Source of the DNA: Candidatus Uhrbacteria bacterium RIFOXYB12_FULL_58_10
Lineage (GTDB): Bacteria; Patescibacteriota; Patescibacteriia; UBA9934; GWF2-40-263
NCBI GenBank assembly: GCA_943359455.1
Contig: CALRHL010000008.1
Coordinates: 1 to 41,353, forward strand
Direction of reading: 5' to 3'
Length of the DNA stretch: 41,353 nt
Shown: positions 8,743 to 15,879 of the stretch, in pieces
Layout of the letters: each line of letters opens with the position of its first letter
How positions within the stretch are numbered: position 1 is the first letter of the stretch
Notes under the pieces: model-generated
What the model was told of the DNA's origin: nothing
The model's input: the letters and a program-made list of their open reading frames with translations, nothing else
Databases searched by the model: none
Program-made: the position numbers and the translations under genes

Positions 8743-9260
8743 TCCTTATCGTGCAGTTGTTGGTGCTTGCCATGGTTTTGTTTATGATTCACTGGCACAT
8801 TGTGGCGCTTACTTCCGTCCCATGGGTGCGAACACCAAGATGGAAAACAAAAAAAATTTTACAGTTTGCTGACCTGAAAGCTGACGAGCGAGTGGTGGAC
8901 TTTGGGAGCGGTGATGGCTCGGTTGTGATTGATGCCGCACGAGACTTTGGTGCGGTTGGAGTCGGTCTCGAAACTCAATTTGCTCTTGTCTGGTTTGCTC
9001 GCCTGCGTGTTCGTTTCCTTGGTTTGACGGAACGCATCCGGTTTATCCGTGGCGATATGTTTCGCACCAAAATGCCTGATGCAGACCTGATCTATTGCTA
9101 CCTGTTTCCCGAACTCAACGCATCTCTTGAACCAATTTTAAAAAGCCACTATCCTTCAGGAACCCGTGTTGTTTCTCGAACGTTTGCATTCAAAACTCTC
9201 CCACTTATTCGTTCTGAAAAGATTGGGAGTGAAACGATCTTTCTTTATCAAATTCCCTGA
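8724..9260 (+). CDS. Membrane-anchored class I SAM-dependent methyltransferase
   Basis: 178 residues. One N-terminal transmembrane helix (about 4-26) is followed by a Rossmann methyltransferase core with motif I VVDFGSGDGS (58-66), an acidic motif II region (VGLETQ) and DLIYCYLFPE as the post-motif/substrate segment. The arrangement (TM helix, RTPRWKTKKIL, GSGDG) resembles the FAM173/ANT-lysine-methyltransferase type. The substrate is unknown. It is translationally coupled to the SpeD homologue by a 19-bp overlap and followed 6 bp later by an exonuclease gene. Confidence 0.8.
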   Translation: MVANFIILIVQLLVLAMVLFMIHWHIVALTSVPWVRTPRWKTKKILQFADLKADERVVDFGSGDGSVVIDAARDFGAVGVGLETQFALVWFARLRVRFLGLTERIRFIRGDMFRTKMPDADLIYCYLFPELNASLEPILKSHYPSGTRVVSRTFAFKTLPLIRSEKIGSETIFLYQIP

Positions 9261-9266
9261 TTCGAT

Positions 9267-9833
9267 ATGACAAACGAAATCGTACTTGATATTGAAACGC
9301 AATCTGCGGCTGGGGCAGATTATGCACAAATGCGAATTTCTGTGATCGGGGTTTATTTTTATGCGACAGATGAGTATGTTGCGTATGAAGAGCATGAGTT
9401 TAATAAGCTTTGGCCTCGATTGGAGCATGGCGGACGGATTATCGGGTTTAACACGAAAAGTTTTGATCTCCCCATCATGAATAATTATTATCCTGGAGAT
9501 CTGCTGAACCTTCCGCAACTAGACATTCTTGAAGAAATAAAAAACTCTATTGGGTTTCGTTTGAAATTAGATCATGTGGCAGAGTCCTGTCTCGGTGTGG
9601 GAAAATCTGGTCATGGATTGCAAGCAGTGGAATGGTGGAAACAGGGCGAAATTGAGAAGATCAAAAAGTATTGTTTGGATGATGTACGGATCACAAAAGG
9701 TGTGTACGAGTATGGCGTGAAATACAACGCTCTCGCTTATGTAGATCGACTCGGAGGCCGCAAAGCGATCCCCGTGGATTTTAAACCAAAAATAGCGCAA
9801 AAAACAGCGATAAACCTCACGATGCCGTTTTAA
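9267..9833 (+). CDS. DEDDy-type 3'-5' exonuclease-like protein (RNase H fold)
   Basis: 188 residues. The motifs fit the DnaQ-like superfamily: Exo I D8-x-E10 (VLDIETQ), Exo II IIGFNTKSFDLP with N62 and D67, and Exo III YCLDD with Y135-x3-D139, which makes it the DEDDy variant. There is no polymerase domain, so it is a stand-alone exonuclease acting on DNA or RNA. It ends 22 bp before the nrdJ promoter and is the last gene of the 7-9.8 kb run. Confidence 0.75.
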   Translation: MTNEIVLDIETQSAAGADYAQMRISVIGVYFYATDEYVAYEEHEFNKLWPRLEHGGRIIGFNTKSFDLPIMNNYYPGDLLNLPQLDILEEIKNSIGFRLKLDHVAESCLGVGKSGHGLQAVEWWKQGEIEKIKKYCLDDVRITKGVYEYGVKYNALAYVDRLGGRKAIPVDFKPKIAQKTAINLTMPF

Positions 9834-9854
9834 GGGTGTGGATAACCACCCCTC

Positions 9855-9908
9855 TTGCAACACAATATGTAGTGGCATACAATACATTCAGACCACAATA
9901 TGTTGTGG
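9855..9908 (+). promoter_or_regulatory. nrdJ promoter with two NrdR-type boxes
   Basis: -35 TTGCAA (9855-9860), exact 17-bp spacer, -10 TACAAT (9878-9883). Box 1, ACACAATATGTAGTGG (9860-9875), lies in the spacer; box 2, CCACAATATGTTGTGG (9893-9908), covers the expected start site. The two boxes are 33 bp apart start to start, about three helical turns, as in known paired NrdR boxes. NrdR is the Zn/ATP-cone repressor of ribonucleotide reductase genes, so repression when dATP is high is the likely control. No nrdR gene is in this window. Confidence 0.8.
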
Positions 9909-9984
9909 TCTGGTGTGGGGGAGCTGAGGATACGAACGATCCCGAGCGGATTGTTTTTTAATCTAAAATCTCCCTGCGGTTTAC

Positions 9985-10056
9985 GTAAAAAGTAAAAAGT
10001 CAAATGTAAAAAGTTTGGAATTCCTCTCCTTTTACCTTTAACCTTTTACATTTTAC
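9985..10056 (+). repeat. Imperfect 29-bp inverted repeat in the nrdJ leader
   Basis: Left arm 9985-10013 and right arm 10028-10056 are both built from GTAAAA-type units and are complementary at about 24 of 29 positions. The 14-nt loop contains the palindrome GGAATTCC. The hairpin ends 10 nt before the nrdJ ATG and would be in the mRNA leader. The sequence right before the ATG is pyrimidine-rich (TTCTCTCCT) without a Shine-Dalgarno. Its role is unknown; it could be an mRNA control element or a remnant of a short repeat. Confidence 0.55.
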
Positions 10057-10066
10057 CTTCTCTCCT

Positions 10067-13000
10067 ATGTCCGAACCATTTGTACAAGTTTCGACTCGCC
10101 AAGGTTTTGCTCCACAGGTTGGAACAGAGCCTTTAACTCAGGGCATCTCCGATGCTGTCTGGGAGTTTGTCACTTCCGTGAAAGCGATTCATAAACGAGA
10201 TGGTTCCGATCAACCGTTCGATGGCGCAAAACTGCATCGTTCAGTTTTAGCGGCGATGCAAGGGGCTGGGATGAAGGATATCAAAGTGGCGGAAAAGGTT
10301 ACGGGAAATGTTATCACCCGTCTGACAAAAATTTTTGATGGGGTAAAGACTCCAGATTTTGCTGATGTCCGAGAAATCATCAATTTAACATTCATTGATC
10401 TCAACTTAGCCCACGTAGCAAAACGCTATATGGGTTTCCGTACATCCGAAGCACGAGCCGATCGACATCCGACGTATGGTAATGGAATTACGGTTAGCCG
10501 ATTTTTTACACGACTTGGTGTTCATCCGTATTCGATTTTGGAATGGGACAAGCGTGATGCACGTATCACAAATGAAAAAGGAAAGGTTGTTTTTGAGCAA
10601 CTTGACGTCGAAGTTCCAAAAACATGGTCACAATCTGCAACAAATATCGTTGTCTCTAAATATTTCCGTGGGCAGGTTGGGAAGTCTGATCGTGAAACAT
10701 CTGTGAAGCAACTGGTCGATCGTGTTGCGGTCACGATGGCAAACTGGGGTCGTAACGATGGGTATTTTCAAACAGCCGAGGATGCAGACACGTTTGAAGC
10801 AGAGCTCACACACATTTTGGTGAATCAAATGGCTGCGTTCAATTCGCCGGTCTGGTTTAACGTTGGTGTCTCGCCACATCCACAGTGCTCCGCCTGTTTT
10901 ATCAATTCTGTTCAGGACGACATGCGTTCTATTTTGAATCTTGCCGTGACCGAAGGAATGCTTTTTAAAGGTGGGTCTGGGGCTGGATCAAATCTGTCAA
11001 AACTCCGCTCGCGACAGGAATATCTAGGCGGATCGAACGGCCGTGCTTCTGGTCCGGTTTCTTTCATGAAAGGTCTCGATGCGTTTGCTGGCGTTATCAA
11101 ATCTGGTGGAAAAACACGTCGTGCAGCAAAAATGGTTATTTTGAACGTCGACCACCCAGACATCATGGAATTCATCACTTGTAAAATGGAAGAAGAAAAA
11201 AAGGCATGGGCGCTCATGGATGCTGGTTACGATGGCTCGATGGATGGCCCAGCGTATTCCTCCATTTATTTTCAAAACGCGAACAACTCCGTTCGTGTCA
11301 GTGATGACTTCATGCACGCCGTTGAAAACGATAGCGAATGGGTGACAAATGAGGTTATCACAGGAAAGCCATCTATTTCTTACAAAGCCCGTGAAGTTCT
11401 TCATGCCATTGCGGACGCAACATGGCAGTGTGGGGATCCTGGCATGCAGTACGATACGACGGTCAACAAATGGCACACATCAAAAAATACTGATCGTATT
11501 AATGCAAGTAATCCATGCTCGGAGTACATGTTTTTGGATGACACTGCGTGTAATCTTGCGTCGTTGAACTTGATGAAATTTCGTCGGAAGGAGAATGACG
11601 AGTACGTATTTGATATCGAGTCGTTTAAAAAGGCGAATGAGGTTATTATTACGGCGATGGAAATTGCTGTGGGAAATTCTTCCTATCCAACACCAGCCAT
11701 TGAACAAAATTCTTACGACTACCGTCCACTCGGAATTGGATACGCGAACCTCGGAGCGTTACTCATGAGTTTTGGTCTTCCATACGATTCAGACAAAGGT
11801 CGTAATTTGGCCGCGGTTATTTCTTCTTTGCAAAGCGGACATTGTTATTATCAATCATCAAAAATTGCAGAAAAAGTTGGGGCATTTGTGGGCTACAAGA
11901 AAAACGAAGAACCTTGTCTCGATGTTATGCGTATGCATCGTGATGCGTCATATCAAATTTCCGTTGATGGCGTTCCAACTGATTTGTTGTTTGAGGCACG
12001 TAAAGCATGGGACAACGCGGTCGCGAATGGAACACGATTTGGTTTCCGAAATGCACAAATTTCTGTGATCGCTCCAACGGGAACAATCGGGTTTCTTATG
12101 GATTGTGACACCACTGGCATTGAACCAGATATCGCGCTTGTGAAATACAAGTGGTTGGTTGGTGGAGGAATGATGAAAATTGTGAATCAAACCGTTCCAG
12201 AGGCGCTTCATCGATTGCAATATGGCGAAGCGCAAATTCGCGAGATTTTGGAATATATCGACAAGAACGACACGATTGAAGGCGCGCCACATTTGAAGGA
12301 AGAACATCTTGCTGTATTTGATTGCGCGTTTAAAGCCGCAAATGGAACGCGTACGATTCAGTACATGGGACATGTTCGCATGATGGCGGCGGTGCAACCA
12401 TTTATCTCTGGGGCGATTTCAAAAACCGTAAACATGCCGCATGACGCAACGATTGAAGATATTGAAAAAGCATATGTCGAAGCGTGGAAATTGGGGTTGA
12501 AAGCGATTGCGATTTATCGTGATGGGTCAAAGCGTCAGCAGGCGTTGACGACGTCGAAGGAAAAGGATGCGAAGGCGCAGAATACTGCTGAGAAGGTTGT
12601 TGAGGAGGTTAAGGTTGTTAAGGGGATTACCGTGGATGAGTACAAGCCGAGGCGACGACGATTGTCGGATGAACGAAAGGCGATAACGCATAAGTTTTCT
12701 GTTGGAAATCATGAGGGGTATATTACGGTCGGGATGTACGATGACGGGACACCGGGTGAGATTTTTATCACGATGTCGAAGGAAGGGTCGGTACTGTCTG
12801 GATTGCTCGATTCGTTTTCTGCGGCGATTTCTGTTGGGCTTCAGTACGGGGTGCCACTTCAGGTGCTTGTGAACAAATTTGTTCACATGCGTTTTGAGCC
12901 ATCTGGATATACATCCAATCCAAACATTCGTATTGCAAAATCAATTGTCGACTATATTTTCCGCTGGATGGCCATGAAGTTTCTATCCCTTGAAGCTCAA

Positions 13001-13267
13001 CGCGCCGTTGGAATTAATGCGATGGAGGAGATTAACGATGAATTAAAATCACCACACGTGTCAACGGAGCCACAAGATGTGGTGGTTCAACCAGATTTGT
13101 TTGCAACTTCGTCCCAAACTACCAACGACAAACTACCAACGAGCCTTACAGGCACCTTCGATAATCACGCCGATGCTCCTGCATGTGATACCTGTGGTTC
13201 GATGATGGTGCGCAATGCAGCGTGCTACAAATGTTTAAATTGTGGAAGCACCTCAGGATGCAGTTGA
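10067..13267 (+). CDS. nrdJ: Adenosylcobalamin-dependent (class II) ribonucleoside-diphosphate reductase with ATP-cone
   Basis: 1066 residues. An N-terminal ATP-cone (about 38-130, starting KAIHKRDGSDQPFDGAKL) provides activity control. The catalytic barrel has QCSACFINS (C274, C277), the GSGAGSNLSKLRS loop, NPCSEY with C484, and APTGTIG. A low-complexity charged linker (about 825-865) leads to a C-terminal domain and a zinc-ribbon-like tail with CDTCGSM and CYKCLNCGSTSGCS, which should regenerate the active-site disulfide. The family reduces ribonucleotides to deoxyribonucleotides using adenosylcobalamin. No cobalamin genes or B12 riboswitch are seen nearby, so the cofactor is probably salvaged. 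Regulated by the two NrdR-type boxes upstream. Confidence 0.93.
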   Translation: MSEPFVQVSTRQGFAPQVGTEPLTQGISDAVWEFVTSVKAIHKRDGSDQPFDGAKLHRSVLAAMQGAGMKDIKVAEKVTGNVITRLTKIFDGVKTPDFADVREIINLTFIDLNLAHVAKRYMGFRTSEARADRHPTYGNGITVSRFFTRLGVHPYSILEWDKRDARITNEKGKVVFEQLDVEVPKTWSQSATNIVVSKYFRGQVGKSDRETSVKQLVDRVAVTMANWGRNDGYFQTAEDADTFEAELTHILVNQMAAFNSPVWFNVGVSPHPQCSACFINSVQDDMRSILNLAVTEGMLFKGGSGAGSNLSKLRSRQEYLGGSNGRASGPVSFMKGLDAFAGVIKSGGKTRRAAKMVILNVDHPDIMEFITCKMEEEKKAWALMDAGYDGSMDGPAYSSIYFQNANNSVRVSDDFMHAVENDSEWVTNEVITGKPSISYKAREVLHAIADATWQCGDPGMQYDTTVNKWHTSKNTDRINASNPCSEYMFLDDTACNLASLNLMKFRRKENDEYVFDIESFKKANEVIITAMEIAVGNSSYPTPAIEQNSYDYRPLGIGYANLGALLMSFGLPYDSDKGRNLAAVISSLQSGHCYYQSSKIAEKVGAFVGYKKNEEPCLDVMRMHRDASYQISVDGVPTDLLFEARKAWDNAVANGTRFGFRNAQISVIAPTGTIGFLMDCDTTGIEPDIALVKYKWLVGGGMMKIVNQTVPEALHRLQYGEAQIREILEYIDKNDTIEGAPHLKEEHLAVFDCAFKAANGTRTIQYMGHVRMMAAVQPFISGAISKTVNMPHDATIEDIEKAYVEAWKLGLKAIAIYRDGSKRQQALTTSKEKDAKAQNTAEKVVEEVKVVKGITVDEYKPRRRRLSDERKAITHKFSVGNHEGYITVGMYDDGTPGEIFITMSKEGSVLSGLLDSFSAAISVGLQYGVPLQVLVNKFVHMRFEPSGYTSNPNIRIAKSIVDYIFRWMAMKFLSLEAQRAVGINAMEEINDELKSPHVSTEPQDVVVQPDLFATSSQTTNDKLPTSLTGTFDNHADAPACDTCGSMMVRNAACYKCLNCGSTSGCS

Positions 13268-13305
13268 GACTGCTTTACTCGCTCAGACAGTAGAGGTCTC
13301 AGTAT

Positions 13306-13330
13306 AAAAAAAAGACCTTATTCAGGTCTT
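13306..13330 (-). terminator. Intrinsic terminator of the minus-strand gene 13329-13889
   Basis: Stem AAGACCT (13312-13318) / AGGTCTT (13324-13330) with a 5-nt loop. On the minus strand it is followed by a run of T (A at 13306-13313 on the given strand). It overlaps the stop codon of the minus-strand gene. On the plus strand there is no T-tract, although the hairpin may still protect the nrdJ 3' end. Confidence 0.75.
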
Positions 13331-13889
13331 AGCGTTCTCGAGCCAGCGCCAGGAAAGTTGAGTGACGGCGAATTGGCGAGATTTGTGGAACTCCGGAATT
13401 TGCCGAGCTGATTGCTTGGCAGAGTTCCAGACTCCCAGAAGGAAATTGAAGATGCGCGGATGTGATCTCGTTTGGGGACATCCCACGGTGGAGGCAGACG
13501 AGAAGTCGTTCAAGCCAGATTTCAGGAAGAAGGCGAGATGGTTTTGGTCCAAAGACCGAAATTCGTTCTCGCCGTGGCATATTCACCTGGTCAACTGGCA
13601 CGTCATGAGTGATCGAAGACAGAACACGGGCGTGACGCAATTCACGAAGGACACCTGTTGGATTTCGGTCCGAGACGAGTTCTCGCGCAAGGACCATTGA
13701 AAGACTGACAGGAATACCGTTCAGATGCTGAATCGGTAGCGGCACAAGGGCACGCACACCGGGAAGCATCGCTGCTTGCTGGAGATGCTCGAGGAGCATA
13801 AGTTGAACACGGCTGAGCTTGAGCTTGAAAGGGTCAACGGTTGGCACGGATTGGTTCTCCAGATATCGAGCGGAATGCACGATTCGCAC
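13329..13889 (-). CDS. Hypothetical protein
   Basis: 186 residues from a GTG start; not recognised. It contains no obvious membrane segment or signal peptide, is rich in Leu, Arg and Pro, and has a central Arg-rich stretch (LARELVSDRNPTGVLRELRH). Support for reality is the intrinsic terminator placed exactly at its stop codon and its position 42 bp downstream of another minus-strand gene with its own terminator. The start is uncertain: no clear Shine-Dalgarno is seen before the GTG, and a later start is possible. A 112-residue open frame on the other strand (13362-13700) is the competing reading and looks less protein-like. Confidence 0.45.
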   Translation of the reverse strand: MRIVHSARYLENQSVPTVDPFKLKLSRVQLMLLEHLQQAAMLPGVRALVPLPIQHLNGIPVSLSMVLARELVSDRNPTGVLRELRHARVLSSITHDVPVDQVNMPRRERISVFGPKPSRLLPEIWLERLLVCLHRGMSPNEITSAHLQFPSGSLELCQAISSANSGVPQISPIRRHSTFLALARER

Positions 13890-13916
13890 AGGATGCCTGA
13901 ACTGCTGAAAAAAGTC

Positions 13917-13946
13917 AAAAAAACACGACGCTCAGGGAGTGTCGTG
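13917..13946 (-). terminator. Intrinsic terminator of the minus-strand gene 13932-14696
   Basis: Ten-bp stem CACGACGCTC (13924-13933) / GAGTGTCGTG (13937-13946), one G.T pair, 3-nt loop, followed on the minus strand by seven T (A at 13917-13923). It includes the stop codon of the gene it terminates, so 13329-13889 downstream probably needs its own transcription start or read-through. Confidence 0.8.
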
Positions 13947-14696
13947 AAAGTCGTCAGGAGTCCACAGTGAGCGGCTAGCAGCTCGTAACCGATCTGGGAC
14001 TTTCCACATCTGATTGATCGCATCCCTTGTCCATGAAGGATCTGTCGCGGTTCGAAGCATTGCCGCACCAGCCTCGAGCCAGTCGTTGTCTGAGCTCGTG
14101 ACAAGGTAATCGATCCACGGTTCGTGTCCAAACAGATCGCGCATGCGAGAATCGCGATGATTTTGAAGACGAATATCCGTAAAAATAGCACGGACTTTTC
14201 GCACACGCGTTGGTTCGCGAGATTTGAGAACGGTCATGAGACGAGCTTCCCAAAAACCAACGAGACTCGTGCGTGGGTATCCAGGAAAGGCGGAAGGAAG
14301 CGATGGATTCGGTTCCTCGACCCATGGGATGCCACCGTGCGGGCGAATCCAGATGAAGCATGGATCCCCAACATGAATATTGCCTTCATGTGTCCAACCA
14401 TTCAGGAAGTGCACTGGCGAGACGTCATAGGGAAATGGAGCGGGAGGCTCCTTTCCGTAAAACGGCCGGAAATGCGGACGCGATTCGAATGCATAGTCCG
14501 ACAAACGAACAGTTACTTCGTATCTACCATCCTGACGTCGAGTACCTCGACGATCAACTGATCCGCTCCATGGCCGATCGAACAGCTCGGATGGGACAGC
14601 AGGACCGGTGTAGTCAGAGCCTGGCGGAAGTCCATGGATCGTCACGAAACATGCCTCGCCATGAACAAGACCAGGAAACATTGATGAACCACGCAT
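13932..14696 (-). CDS. Hypothetical protein with own promoter and terminator
   Basis: 254 residues; family not recognised. It is rich in Trp, Pro and aromatic residues (for example PPGSDYTGP, VSPVHFLNGWTHEGNIHVG, HEPWIDYLVTSSDNDW) and has no signal peptide or membrane segment. The first half looks like a beta-rich domain, the second like a helical domain (DWLEAGAAMLRTATDPSWTRDAINQMW). The start is supported by AGAGGG 10 nt before the ATG and by a near-consensus promoter 36 nt upstream. It is the first gene of a two-gene minus-strand island between nrdJ and lexA, which may be acquired DNA. Confidence 0.6.
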   Translation of the reverse strand: MRGSSMFPGLVHGEACFVTIHGLPPGSDYTGPAVPSELFDRPWSGSVDRRGTRRQDGRYEVTVRLSDYAFESRPHFRPFYGKEPPAPFPYDVSPVHFLNGWTHEGNIHVGDPCFIWIRPHGGIPWVEEPNPSLPSAFPGYPRTSLVGFWEARLMTVLKSREPTRVRKVRAIFTDIRLQNHRDSRMRDLFGHEPWIDYLVTSSDNDWLEAGAAMLRTATDPSWTRDAINQMWKVPDRLRAASRSLWTPDDFHDTP

Positions 14697-14998
14697 GTGA
14701 AAGAACCCTCTGTGGCGAAAATGCCTAAATAATAATAGAGGATTAATTCACTCGGGTCAATCGTCCCACAATGTCACGGAAGAATCGTTTCATCTGTCTG
14801 CGAGAAACACGTAAACGCAAAGACCGTAGTACAGAAGAGACATGTCGAGATCGACGTTTTGGAAGGAAGGCGGTCGTAAAGGAGTGAAGATGAAGAGTGG
14901 ATGAGGACATAGAATTTGATTTTTGACAATCTGAAACCTGACGATGAGGCGCGTGATCCCTCCGCGTTCATCGACAGAATTCAGATTGCCAGATTGAA
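14697..14998. other. Gap between the 13932-14696 gene and lexA; promoter only
   Basis: Roughly 300 bp separate the two minus-strand genes. The left part holds the promoter at 14732-14760. In the remainder I see no convincing gene: a 38-codon open frame at 14771-14887 (+) encodes a short Arg/Lys-rich peptide without a ribosome binding site, and a 65-codon frame on the minus strand (14774-14971) has no family features. No intrinsic terminator for lexA is evident. Confidence 0.4.
14732..14760 (-). promoter_or_regulatory. Sigma-70-type promoter for the gene at 13932-14696
   Basis: On the minus strand: -35 TTGACC (14755-14760), exact 17-bp spacer, -10 TATTAT (14732-14737). Expected start about 14725, giving a leader of about 30 nt with AGAGGG before the ATG. 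One of the best promoter matches in the window. Confidence 0.75.
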
Positions 14999-15613
14999 TT
15001 AAACGGGTTGAAATTTTCGGATAACAGCTCGGACGACTCCTTGGATGATGCAGTCTTTTACATAGATAGGAGACATGGTGGAGTTTGCTGGTTGAAGACG
15101 AATGCGGTTGTGCTCGCGGTAGAATCGTTTGAGTGTTGCGTAAGCGTTATCGAGAAGTGCAACAACGACTTCACCATCACGCGGAGATGGGTTGCGCTCA
15201 ACAACGACGTAGTCTCCATCGAGAATGCCGTCTTCGATCATGGATTGCCCTTTGACCCGCAGGACATAGGAATTTGCGCCGTCGACGACAAATTGTGCTG
15301 GGACAGCCATCGTTTCTCGCTCTTCGATTGCTTCGATTGGAACACCTGCGGTAATGAGACCAGCAAGTGGAAGCATGATGGCGAATGTGTCGAGCGGTTG
15401 CTGATCGATAAGCCCGATAGAGCGCGCGGTCCCATCTTCCCCAAGCGATATCATTCCTTTTTCAGCTAATGACTGGACGTGTTGGTGGACGGTTGCGGGT
15501 GAAGAAAGGCCGAAGTGCTCGGCAATTTCCCGGTAACTGGGAGCGTATCCGACATCCTGGATATGATTTCGGATAAAAGTGAGAATCTCCGCCTGTTTTT
15601 TTGTAAGACTCAT
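14999..15613 (-). CDS. lexA: LexA repressor, SOS response
   Basis: 204 residues. An N-terminal winged helix (1-65, recognition helix region SSPATVHQHVQSL) is followed by the self-cleaving peptidase domain with the A89-G90 cleavage bond (LITAGVP), nucleophile S124 (KGQSMIEDG) and general base K162 (YATLKRF). RecA-stimulated autocleavage would derepress SOS genes. The start at 15613 gives the canonical MSLTKKQ.. N-terminus. The frame stays open upstream to 15727, but those codons come from an inserted repeat element (15623-15784) and are not LexA sequence. The element ends 9 bp before the ATG and supplies the only SD-like bases (AGAGG, 13 nt upstream). Confidence 0.93.
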   Translation of the reverse strand: MSLTKKQAEILTFIRNHIQDVGYAPSYREIAEHFGLSSPATVHQHVQSLAEKGMISLGEDGTARSIGLIDQQPLDTFAIMLPLAGLITAGVPIEAIEERETMAVPAQFVVDGANSYVLRVKGQSMIEDGILDGDYVVVERNPSPRDGEVVVALLDNAYATLKRFYREHNRIRLQPANSTMSPIYVKDCIIQGVVRAVIRKFQPV

Positions 15614-15622
15614 ATTGTTGTT

Positions 15623-15784
15623 GGGACCTCTGCAAAAGTCCAGTACGGCTCCAAATCGTCCATCTTCGCACCGGACACATTCACGCTTTTTCGACGATAT
15701 CTCTATATCGCCTTCAAAATCGTTCATGCGTCCGATACGAATCTGAATCGATTTGTCCTCGTACTGTACTTTTGCAGAGGTCCC
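15623..15784. mobile_element. MITE-like palindromic element, copy 1 (divergent), 5' of lexA
   Basis: 162 bp with terminal inverted repeats GGGACCTCTGCAAAAGT at both ends and flanking 4-bp direct repeat TGTT (15619-15622 and 15785-15788). Nearly the whole element is an imperfect hairpin. Its internal arm sequence differs from copies 2 and 3, but the changes occur in both arms, so pairing is kept. There is no transposase. It separates lexA from the twin GTTC-box control region. Confidence 0.85.
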
Positions 15785-15785
15785 T

Positions 15786-15831
15786 GTTCGCTTTATGTTC
15801 GTATATTACACCGAACAAAAACCGAACGCAA
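15786..15831 (-). promoter_or_regulatory. lexA promoter with two facing GTTC-N7-GTTC sites (putative LexA operators)
   Basis: On the minus strand: -35 TTGCGT (15826-15831), 17-bp spacer, -10 TAATAT (15803-15808). Site 1 reads GTTC-N7-GTTC on the plus strand (15786-15800); site 2 is the same pattern on the minus strand (15813-15827, GAAC-N7-GAAC as written). Together they form a symmetric array around the -10. GTTC-N7-GTTC is the LexA box known from alphaproteobacteria. Use here by LexA is inferred from position. The first bases of site 1 coincide with the element's target duplication (TGTT). Confidence 0.55.
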
Positions 15832-15864
15832 GAGTGACTGTGGATAACTTTTTTTCTGATGGAG

Positions 15865-15870
15865 TAAAAT
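15865..15870 (+). promoter_or_regulatory. -10 box for metK
   Basis: TAAAAT ends 9 nt before the metK ATG at 15880, pointing to a leaderless or nearly leaderless mRNA. No clear -35 is seen. There is no room for a SAM riboswitch between this box and the gene. Confidence 0.45.
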
Positions 15871-15879
15871 GCCGGGCGT

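Noticed and set aside
9884-10066. Possible cobalamin riboswitch in the nrdJ leader
   Set aside because: No B12-box-like conserved core was seen; the leader is dominated by an A/T-rich inverted repeat.
14124-14561. 145-codon plus-strand frame
   Set aside because: It is antisense to 13932-14696, which has promoter, SD and terminator on the minus strand.
15614-15727. 38-codon N-terminal extension of LexA
   Set aside because: These codons lie in the inserted palindromic element; the canonical LexA N-terminus starts at 15613.
15832-15879. Possible SAM riboswitch before metK
   Set aside because: The gap from the -10 to the ATG is only 9 nt, leaving no transcribed leader for an aptamer.
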